A DNA stretch of 5,097 bases, from assembly GCA_030665535.1 (NCBI GenBank), contig DAOUZU010000079.1:1-5097 (forward strand), in the 5' to 3' direction. Of the stretch, positions 1 through 4,649 are shown one piece after another (positions within the stretch are counted from its first letter, which is position 1; each line of letters starts with the position of its first letter). The notes beneath the pieces are model-generated. The model did not search any database. It was not told where the DNA came from and was given only the letters and a program-made list of their open reading frames with translations. The position numbers and the translations under genes are program-made. This DNA comes from Dehalococcoidia bacterium (GTDB taxonomy: Bacteria; Chloroflexota; Dehalococcoidia; Dehalococcoidales; JAUXAE01).

Positions 1-829
1 CCAGGAGGGGGGTGGGATTGTCCTCGTTTATGCGGTCAATAAACACAAGGCCGGGGTCGCCGGTTTTCCAGGCCTGATCCACAACCTTGTCAAAGACCAT
101 CCTGGCGCTCAACCTGCCGGCCACCTTCCCGGTATGCGGGTTTATGAGGTCATAATCATCGCCCTTCTTCACCGCTTCCATAAACGCGTTGGTGACGACG
201 ATAGAAATATAGAAGTTGGTCAGTATGTTGGGGTCGTCCTTGGCCACCATGAAACTGAGGATATCGGGGTGGTCCACATTGAGCACCACCGAGTTGCAAC
301 CGCGGCGGACACCCCCCTGCTTGATGTAATCGGCGGCCGCCGAGAAGACATTGATAAGGTCGGCAGTGCCCCGGGCGATACCCGTCTGACCGCCCACTTC
401 ATCATTGGCCGGCCTTATGCGGGAGAAGGAGAAGCCGGTACCGCCGCCGCTTTTATGGATGATGGCCGTCTGCTTAACGGTGTTGAATATGGACTCCACC
501 GAATCGTCAACCGGCAGCACAAAGCAGGCTGAAAGCTGCCCCAGCTCACGGCCGGCATTGAGTAGTGTCGGTGAGTTAGGCAGGAACTCCAGGCTAGTCA
601 TCAGGCGGTAGAACTCGTTCTCCCAGGGTTTCACATCAGTCTTGTCATTATAGATTAGCTCGGCGGCGGCCACTGCATGGGCGACACGGCGGAACATGTC
701 CTCAGGGGTTTCAATGATGTTCCCCTTGTCGTCCTTCTTCAGGTATCTTTTCTCCAGAACGCGAAGGGCGTTCTGGTTGAGCTTCATGCCCGTTTTAACA
801 CCCACCTTAGCCCCGGTCTTGAGTGACAT
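1..829 (-). CDS. nrdJ: Adenosylcobalamin-dependent (class II) ribonucleotide reductase, N-terminal 276 residues, 3' end outside window
   Basis: Reduces ribonucleotides to deoxyribonucleotides for DNA synthesis in the cytoplasm, using B12 to make the active-site thiyl radical. The visible part has the N-terminal entry region with ETPEDMFRRVA (about residues 40-50), FLPNSPTLLNAG (82-93), SACFVLPVDDS (100-110) with Cys102 as the expected redox-active cysteine, KSGGGTGFSFSRIRP (126-140), KQGGVRRGCN (170-179) and DHPDI (186-190). It ends at NPTPLL, where family members normally continue to the NPCGE active-site motif, so the catalytic core, the radical cysteine and the C-terminal redox cysteines lie off the left edge. 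The ATG at 829-827 sits two bases after the stop of the radical SAM gene, with a weak GAAGG about 10 bases upstream. A second in-frame ATG at 787-785 is a possible alternative start. Residues 154-162 (GTADLINVF) differ from the GPVSFM-type sequence usual here. Family assignment is firm; the exact subgroup is not. Confidence 0.93.
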   Translation of the reverse strand, partial: MSLKTGAKVGVKTGMKLNQNALRVLEKRYLKKDDKGNIIETPEDMFRRVAHAVAAAELIYNDKTDVKPWENEFYRLMTSLEFLPNSPTLLNAGRELGQLSACFVLPVDDSVESIFNTVKQTAIIHKSGGGTGFSFSRIRPANDEVGGQTGIARGTADLINVFSAAADYIKQGGVRRGCNSVVLNVDHPDILSFMVAKDDPNILTNFYISIVVTNAFMEAVKKGDDYDLINPHTGKVAGRLSARMVFDKVVDQAWKTGDPGLVFIDRINEDNPTPLL

Positions 830-831
830 AT

Positions 832-1575
832 CTAGAATACCTTCACCGCTTTATCACCCAGCCTCTTCATATCCAATGTCAGGCAGGTGACATTGTTGAG
901 ATGTTTTTTAGCCAGAGCGGCGGCTTCCTCCACCTCCTCCTTGGTGGCTGACCGCCAGGGGCAGCCCGGCACCTCAAAGAAGGAATCAATCCTGAAGGTG
1001 ATGTTCTTATCAACGCTGGCCACGAACTTGGCCACCCTCTCCACCTCTTTGGGGTCTATGTACTCCGGAATGAGAACCGTCTCCGCCTGGAGCTTCTTAC
1101 CGCTGCGGTACATCTTGGCGAAGTTCTCCAGGATAATCTTATTGGAATGGCCGGTATAGTCCCGGTGGATATCTTCAGAGATGGCCTTGATACTGAAGAT
1201 AACCTCGTCAATATCCTCCAGATCTATCATTTTGCGCCCGTTAGTGAGGATTATATTGTAGGATTGAAACTTTTGGTGCAGTGTCCAGGCCAGTTTGGGC
1301 AGCTCCGGGTCAAGGGCGGCCTCATCACCCATAAATACGGCATACTTAATCTTGAGGGGTTCAACGTAAGCCATTACCTCGTCAAATGACAGGAACTTCT
1401 GCGGCGGGGATTCCCTTTGCTGGACAGCTATTTGCGCTACCGGATCATCCAATAAGCCGAAATCCAGTTTCTCGTAGTTTAAATAACAACCGCGGCACTG
1501 GAGATTGCAGCCGGTCCAGAAATGGAAGTCCAGGGACTGATAGGACTGCTCATAGGCTATGTGATAGACTTTCAT
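832..1575 (-). CDS. Radical SAM protein, PflA/NrdG2-like, first gene of the nrdJ operon
   Basis: A 247-residue radical SAM enzyme of unknown substrate. The 4Fe-4S and SAM-binding motif CX3CX2C is at Cys23, Cys27 and Cys30 (CNLQCRGC). A GGE-like motif reads MGDEAALDP (82-90), followed by ILTNG (109-113), DEVIFSIKA (123-131) and ETVLIPEYID (165-174), the order expected for the radical SAM barrel of activating enzymes such as PflA and NrdG2. Only two further cysteines (205, 231) follow, so there is no SPASM or ferredoxin-like extra cluster domain. The ATG at 1575-1573 is preferred because GGAG lies five bases upstream; the frame continues to an ATG at 1602 without a good ribosome site. The gene ends two bases before nrdJ, so both are almost surely co-transcribed. 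It might serve the reductase or an unlinked glycyl-radical enzyme; both ideas are inference. Confidence 0.9.
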   Translation of the reverse strand: MKVYHIAYEQSYQSLDFHFWTGCNLQCRGCYLNYEKLDFGLLDDPVAQIAVQQRESPPQKFLSFDEVMAYVEPLKIKYAVFMGDEAALDPELPKLAWTLHQKFQSYNIILTNGRKMIDLEDIDEVIFSIKAISEDIHRDYTGHSNKIILENFAKMYRSGKKLQAETVLIPEYIDPKEVERVAKFVASVDKNITFRIDSFFEVPGCPWRSATKEEVEEAAALAKKHLNNVTCLTLDMKRLGDKAVKVF

Positions 1576-1580
1576 TAAAT

Positions 1581-1584
1581 CTCC
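1581..1584 (-). promoter_or_regulatory. Ribosome binding site of the radical SAM gene
   Basis: GGAG on the minus strand, five bases before the ATG at 1575. It favours this start over the in-frame ATG nine codons upstream at 1602, which has no comparable site. Confidence 0.7.
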
Positions 1585-1619
1585 AGCAACATTAACAGGC
1601 AAGCCGTAACCGGCTCGCC

Positions 1620-1736
1620 ATGAATCATTATACAGCTTTGCTGGCTATCGGGGCAACTGCCGTTATGACAACTAACGGACACGCACCCTCCATAGTATCA
1701 TTTTTAGCCGGTGGTGCCATCGGCCAAAAGGCCTAA
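1620..1736 (+). CDS. Possible 38-residue hydrophobic small protein
   Basis: An ATG-to-TAA frame fills much of the gap between two minus-strand genes. The product begins MNHYTALLAIGATAVMTT and ends FLAGGAIGQKA; it is rich in Ala, Gly, Ile, Leu and Val and could form one or two short membrane helices. No family is recognised. Against it: there is no clear Shine-Dalgarno sequence before the ATG, codon third positions are less GC-rich than in the neighbours, and the frame runs antisense over the predicted promoter of the radical SAM-nrdJ operon. For it: the composition is protein-like for so short a frame. Its stop codon lies within the repeat cluster at 1723-1765. It could equally be chance. Confidence 0.25.
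   Translation: MNHYTALLAIGATAVMTTNGHAPSIVSFLAGGAIGQKA
1627..1656 (-). promoter_or_regulatory. Sigma70-type promoter of the radical SAM-nrdJ operon
   Basis: On the minus strand TTGCCC (1656-1651, 4 of 6 match to TTGACA) is followed after 18 bases by a perfect TATAAT (1632-1627). Transcription would start near 1620 and give a leader of about 45 bases before the ATG at 1575. The leader contains a small hairpin, AGCCG/CGGCT with a four-base loop (1602-1615). Position and the consensus -10 support it; no start site has been measured. Confidence 0.55.
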
Positions 1737-1765
1737 TTTGACTAGGCATATATGCCTAATTTGGC
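1723..1765. repeat. Cluster of direct and inverted repeats with a 16-bp perfect palindrome
   Basis: The core is the palindrome TAGGCATATATGCCTA (1743-1758). The 10-mer GCCTAATTTG occurs twice, at 1731-1740 and 1754-1763, 23 bases apart (about two helical turns). GCCAAA (1723-1728) and TTTGGC (1760-1765) form an outer inverted pair. TAGGC at 1743-1747 could pair with either GCCTA copy, so two hairpins exclude each other. There is no U-run, so a simple terminator is unlikely. It lies 20 bases past the stop of the nuclease gene and about 90 bases upstream of the nrdJ operon promoter; an operator for a dimeric regulator is possible. Confidence 0.6.
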
Positions 1766-1780
1766 TGTATCCGGGGGCTT

Positions 1781-2923
1781 CTACTCTTCCTCGGCCAGCC
1801 GCCTGACCCAGAGATGGGGGGACTGCGATATGACCTTTCTCAGCGCCTCCAGCTTCTCCTTGAGTTCACCGGAGACCGCCTCGTCACTGAGAAGCTGCTC
1901 CAGGCGGGCACGGTCCAGGCCGAGTACCCGCGGCCACAGTCCCTGCGGCTCCAGCAGGGCCTTTACCTCATCCTCACTGAAGCCGGCCCTGCTCACCAGC
2001 TTGTATGTTATGGCGTGCTCCTGTCCATAGACGCGGCCCAGGCCCTCTGCCTGGCAATATCCGGTGATGGCCTGCCTGATATCTTTAAGCTGCGCCTCCA
2101 GCTCCTTTATGCGGCCTTGGAGGGAGACGTATTCCTCAATGGCCTCCCCTATCGCAAGGGCTGGCAGCGTCTCCTCCCCCGGTAGTTCCTGCTGTGCGGG
2201 TAAATATTTGTGTTTATAGTAGGGGCAGTAGCGGGCATGATCACAGGGGCAGAACGGGTTTTCCGTAGCGGGGAACTGCTGCCGGGCGATGCTCTCGGCC
2301 ACCTCCAGCACCAGGTTCTTCGCCGCCTCCAATTGCGCCGCCGTCCGGGGGCCGCAGCTACAGGCGGTGTTTGAGCGCAGGTGATAGAGGGTCAGCTTCT
2401 CCACCGGCAGCGCCCAGAGCTGGTCGGCGGCCATCTGGTAAAGGGTGAGCTGAAGATTATCCGCCACATATTCCTTGGTGAAAAGCTGCTGATTTGTCTT
2501 GTAGTCCACAATGGAAAGACCGCTATCCAGTTTATCCACCCGGTCAATGACACCCCTCAGGCGGATACCATCGATATCAATGGAGAACTTGCGCTCCACC
2601 GCCAAAGGCGGTCTGAAATCGGCGTTGTGCAACTCCCAGAACCGGGTCAGTACCTGGCGGCCATAGGCCCGGTATCGCTCCTCTTCCTCTGCCGACTCAT
2701 AACCCCCGGAAAGCCAGGTCTCATCGTAGAAAGTCAGCAGCTCATCAAGGGAAGGCGGCGGCGGTACCTTCACCCTGAAGAAGTGTTCAGCGCACAGGTG
2801 AAGGGTTGACCCGAAGCTAAAGTACCACTTTTCCCCGGTCGGCAGTTTGTCAACATACTGGAACTTGTAGCTCAAGGGGCAGGTCTGATAGGTTGATATC
2901 TTGCTGAAGCTTAAAGGCAACAT
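1781..2923 (-). CDS. RecB-like PD-(D/E)XK nuclease with Fe-S-type cysteines
   Basis: A 380-residue stand-alone nuclease of the RecB/Cas4/AddB type, probably acting on DNA ends in the cytoplasm. It opens with LSFSKISTYQTCPLSYKFQY (4-23), typical of the family's N terminus. The expected catalytic residues are His42 (GSTLH), Asp127 (GVIDRVD), Asp140 and Lys142 (IVDYKT), and Gln158/Tyr162 (QLTLYQ). Cys15 with Cys225, Cys227 and Cys233 (FCPCDHARYC) matches the family pattern for a 4Fe-4S staple, except that the middle spacing is CX1C instead of the usual CX2C. Residues 254-380 form an extension: a coiled-coil-like helix (EYVSLQGRIKELEAQLKDI), a short segment resembling a beta hairpin, then charged helices. 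No helicase domain is present. The ATG at 2923-2921 is chosen because a strong AGGAG precedes it; the frame stays open 47 codons further up through the divergent promoter. A repair role is likelier than CRISPR adaptation, as no cas genes or repeats are nearby. Confidence 0.88.
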   Translation of the reverse strand: MLPLSFSKISTYQTCPLSYKFQYVDKLPTGEKWYFSFGSTLHLCAEHFFRVKVPPPPSLDELLTFYDETWLSGGYESAEEEERYRAYGRQVLTRFWELHNADFRPPLAVERKFSIDIDGIRLRGVIDRVDKLDSGLSIVDYKTNQQLFTKEYVADNLQLTLYQMAADQLWALPVEKLTLYHLRSNTACSCGPRTAAQLEAAKNLVLEVAESIARQQFPATENPFCPCDHARYCPYYKHKYLPAQQELPGEETLPALAIGEAIEEYVSLQGRIKELEAQLKDIRQAITGYCQAEGLGRVYGQEHAITYKLVSRAGFSEDEVKALLEPQGLWPRVLGLDRARLEQLLSDEAVSGELKEKLEALRKVISQSPHLWVRRLAEEE

Positions 2924-2930
2924 TGTTGTT

Positions 2931-2940
2931 CCTTCTCCTA
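2931..2940 (-). promoter_or_regulatory. Ribosome binding site of the nuclease gene
   Basis: TAGGAGAAGG on the minus strand, ending seven bases before the ATG at 2923. It fixes the start there instead of at the far upstream ATG (3064), which lies inside the oppositely oriented ccdA gene. Confidence 0.75.
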
Positions 2941-2970
2941 TTGGCTTTAGCCCAACCATCATTATATAAT
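2941..2970 (+). promoter_or_regulatory. Promoter of the ccdA operon
   Basis: TTGGCT (2941-2946, 4 of 6 match to TTGACA), an 18-base spacer and a perfect TATAAT (2965-2970). Transcription would start near 2977, leaving a leader of about 30 bases before the TTG start codon at 3009. The -10 element overlaps that of the opposite promoter. Confidence 0.6.
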
Positions 2971-2988
2971 ATCCACGCTTCATAGCAA
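2961..2988 (-). promoter_or_regulatory. Promoter of the nuclease gene, overlapping the ccdA promoter
   Basis: On the minus strand TTGCTA (2988-2983, 4 of 6) is followed after 16 bases by a perfect TATAAT (2966-2961). Its -10 shares the palindrome ATTATATAAT (2961-2970) with the plus-strand promoter, so RNA polymerase could bind in either direction but not in both at once. Confidence 0.5.
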
Positions 2989-2997
2989 CCTTTACCC

Positions 2998-3003
2998 AAG
3001 GAG
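2998..3003 (+). promoter_or_regulatory. Ribosome binding site that decides the TTG start of ccdA
   Basis: AAGGAG lies five bases before the TTG at 3009. The only nearby ATG (3016) is followed at once by a stop, so TTG is the supported start codon. Confidence 0.75.
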
Positions 3004-3008
3004 AAACT

Positions 3009-3692
3009 TTGGAGAATGTAACCCTCCTGGCCGCTTTCGGCGCTGGCCTGGTCTCCTTCGTCACCCCCTGCGTGCTGCCGATGGTGCCGGTATACTTCGC
3101 CAGCCTGGCCGGGCCGGATGTCCTGGAGAGTGCTTCGGCCAGCCGACGCCGCCTTTTCCTTCACTCCCTGAGCTTTGTCCTCGGCTTCAGCCTGGTCTTC
3201 ACCCTGATGGGCGCCCTGGTTGGCCTGGCCGGGGTGGTCATCAACCCTAACTCGCCGGTGGTGCAGAATATAACCGGCAGTCTGCTCATCATATTCGGCC
3301 TTTTGATGCTGGCATCCTTGAAAATATCCTGGCTGAACTTTGAAAAGCGGCTCTCCCCTTCACTGGGCTCCAGTCCCGGCTACCTGCGCTCCTTTTTAAC
3401 TGGCGGCATTTTCACCCTGGCCTGGACGCCCTGTGTCGGCCCCATTCTGGGCAGTATACTAACGCTGGCCCTAAGTTCGGACACGGCCTGGCAGGGGGCC
3501 TATCTGCTGCTGACCTTCTCTCTGGGGCTGGGATTGCCCTTCCTCGTAGTCGGTGTCGCCTTCGGCGCCATACGCCCGGTTCTCAGGGCCATCAACCGCT
3601 ACTCAGTAGGTATTTACACTATTGGCGGGCTGGCGCTAGTGGTGGTGGGCATCGTTATCTTAACAGGCAACCTTGACTGGTTTTTGCCGTGA
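3009..3692 (+). CDS. ccdA: CcdA-type thiol-disulfide transmembrane protein
   Basis: A 227-residue integral membrane protein of the CcdA/DsbD-core family, which carries reducing equivalents from cytoplasmic thioredoxin to thiol proteins outside the membrane. About six membrane segments are visible (roughly 4-30, 49-73, 87-106, 128-152, 162-190, 200-219). The two functional cysteines are present: Cys21 in VTPCVLPMVPVY and Cys142 in AWTPCVGPILGS, each in the family's TPC-x-x-P setting. Length is normal for CcdA. Translation starts at TTG with a good ribosome site. The next gene, a thioredoxin-like lipoprotein 27 bases downstream, is the natural acceptor of its electrons. No ResB or ResC gene is seen here, so a role in cytochrome c assembly cannot be claimed from this window alone; general extracytoplasmic disulfide reduction is the safer reading. 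Confidence 0.93.
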   Translation: MENVTLLAAFGAGLVSFVTPCVLPMVPVYFASLAGPDVLESASASRRRLFLHSLSFVLGFSLVFTLMGALVGLAGVVINPNSPVVQNITGSLLIIFGLLMLASLKISWLNFEKRLSPSLGSSPGYLRSFLTGGIFTLAWTPCVGPILGSILTLALSSDTAWQGAYLLLTFSLGLGLPFLVVGVAFGAIRPVLRAINRYSVGIYTIGGLALVVVGIVILTGNLDWFLP

Positions 3693-3719
3693 TATAATAG
3701 CGGTGGGGTAAGCGTTAGA

Positions 3720-4253
3720 ATGAAGATAAAGGCATTCCTCGTTTTATTGGTGCTGGCCCTTACCCTCACAGTTGCCGGTTGCACATCTTCCGGGCCATCC
3801 GGTAACGGTACGGTAGGCAGCCGGGTGGGCGACCTGGCCGCCGACTTCACCCTTAAAGACCTTAACGGTCAAACCGTTACCCTCTCCAGCCTGCGGGGGC
3901 GGCCGGTGATGCTCAACTTCTGGGCCAGCTGGTGCGGCCCCTGCCGCAGCGAGATGCCGGACATTCAGGCCGTCTATGTTGAGAGGCTAGCCACGACGAC
4001 GTTGCTGGTGATACTTTCCATCAACCTGGGGGAGTCCGCTGCAACTGCCCGGCAGTTCATGGAGGACGGTCATTTTACCTTCCCGACCCTTCTTGACAGC
4101 CAGAAGAGCGTCGCCCTCCAGTACGATGTCACCGCCATCCCGACTACCTTTTTCATAGATGAGAATGGTATAATTATAGAGAGGCGGCTGGGATCCTTCT
4201 CCAGCAAGGGGCAGATAGACGGCTTCCTGAGTCAGATAGTTGATGAGGATTAG
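3720..4253 (+). CDS. TlpA/ResA-like thioredoxin-fold lipoprotein
   Basis: A 177-residue exported thiol-disulfide oxidoreductase. Residues 1-20 are a lipoprotein signal peptide ending in a lipobox-like TVAG before Cys21, so the mature protein should be lipid-anchored on the outer face of the membrane. After a short Gly/Ser linker, a TlpA/AhpC-type thioredoxin fold begins at about residue 36 (VGDLAADFTLKDLNGQ). The active site is WCGPC (71-75; Cys72 and Cys75) in NFWASWCGPC, and the cis-proline is Pro141 in TAIPTTFFID. The WCGPC motif and the CcdA partner immediately upstream suggest a reductant, not an oxidase. The ribosome site is weak (GGGG about 11 bases before the ATG), so expression may depend on coupling with ccdA. 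TlpA, ResA and CcmG-like proteins cannot be told apart by motif alone. Confidence 0.92.
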   Translation: MKIKAFLVLLVLALTLTVAGCTSSGPSGNGTVGSRVGDLAADFTLKDLNGQTVTLSSLRGRPVMLNFWASWCGPCRSEMPDIQAVYVERLATTTLLVILSINLGESAATARQFMEDGHFTFPTLLDSQKSVALQYDVTAIPTTFFIDENGIIIERRLGSFSSKGQIDGFLSQIVDED

Positions 4254-4255
4254 AT

Positions 4256-4564
4256 ATGGGTGATGTACTTAACGAAGCCTACGGTATAGTCCAGTGCAAG
4301 GAGTGCCCTTGGTATAAGTCCTGCGTGATGCCGATGAAGTTCACCGCCGAGGACATCCGCCGCCAGTTGGAGGCCTCAAACCCCGGGACCAACATACAAC
4401 AACAGGCGGACTTGGGCATCCAGAACCTTATCTCCGGGATGGCCCAGGCGGCGCAGAACTCAATCCTTGAAGGCTGCCCCATCTTCATAGAGCGCCTGCG
4501 ATCGGACGCTAAGCTGGCCCAGCGCATCAAGGAGCTTATGCAAAAGTGGGGAGAGGAAGAATAG
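4256..4564 (+). CDS. Conserved-looking four-cysteine cytoplasmic protein of unknown function
   Basis: A 102-residue protein not recognised as any named family. It has no signal peptide or membrane segment. Cysteines 14, 17 and 23 (CKECPWYKSC, CX2CX5C) plus Cys74 (EGCPIF) are the only four, a pattern suited to binding an Fe-S cluster or zinc. Between them is a helix (FTAEDIRRQLEA) and a Gln/Ala-rich stretch (about 47-68); the C-terminal part (77-102) is a charged helix. The ATG lies two bases after the stop of the TlpA-like gene, with GAGG seven bases upstream, so it is co-expressed with the ccdA-tlpA pair. It is the last gene before a terminator. A cytoplasmic redox partner is conceivable, but nothing in the sequence proves it. 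Confidence 0.8.
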   Translation: MGDVLNEAYGIVQCKECPWYKSCVMPMKFTAEDIRRQLEASNPGTNIQQQADLGIQNLISGMAQAAQNSILEGCPIFIERLRSDAKLAQRIKELMQKWGEEE

Positions 4565-4591
4565 GCGGCTACCTGCTTCCAGATAAAAGCA

Positions 4592-4619
4592 AAGAGCCTG
4601 GAGTTAACTCCAGGCTCTT
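4592..4619. terminator. Bidirectional rho-independent terminator
   Basis: A perfect 28-bp palindrome with arm AAGAGCCTGGAGTT, folding to a stem of about 12 pairs with a TTAA loop. On the plus strand it is followed by the T-rich CTTTGTCTTC, on the minus strand by TGCTTTTATC. It lies 27 bases past the last gene of the ccdA operon and about 25 bases past the end of the convergent protease gene, so it can stop both transcripts. Confidence 0.85.
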
Positions 4620-4626
4620 CTTTGTC

Positions 4627-4649
4627 TTCTAGAGAACAGTTCTCTAGAA
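4627..4649. repeat. Second palindrome at the convergent junction
   Basis: An inverted repeat with 11-base arms TTCTAGAGAAC / GTTCTCTAGAA around a single central A (4638). It begins seven bases after the terminator stem and overlaps the last codons and stop of the protease gene. It could add to termination or protect the 3' end of the mRNA; a regulator site is less likely at a 3' end. Confidence 0.6.

Noticed and set aside
134..532. 132-codon open frame on the plus strand
   Set aside because: It lies wholly opposite the well-supported nrdJ gene, its product has no family motifs, and its His/Arg/Gly-rich composition is typical of the antisense of a GC-rich gene.
1743..1758. NrdR box upstream of the nrdJ operon
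   Set aside because: Length, symmetry and the ATATAT core fit, but the conserved flanking arm bases of the NrdR consensus (ACAC...GTGT) are absent. Kept only as an unidentified palindrome.
2381..2809. 142-codon open frame on the plus strand
   Set aside because: Antisense shadow of the nuclease gene across its catalytic motifs; no recognisable domain.
1781..2923. Cas4 of a CRISPR system
   Set aside because: The protein is about twice the usual Cas4 length, and there are no cas genes or repeat arrays in the window.
2924..3064. 47-codon upstream extension of the nuclease frame
   Set aside because: It crosses the divergent promoter and runs into ccdA on the other strand; the strong AGGAG before 2923 and the family-like N terminus there mark the real start.
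3673..3698. Promoter-like TTGACT and TATAAT at the end of ccdA, ahead of the TlpA-like gene
   Set aside because: The two boxes are only 14 bases apart, too close for a standard sigma70 promoter, and the gene is better explained as part of the ccdA operon. A lone extended -10 cannot be excluded.
4632..4642. GAAC-A-GTTC as a LexA-like box
   Set aside because: Gram-positive-type LexA sites have GAAC and GTTC four bases apart; here the gap is one base and the site lies at a 3' gene end.
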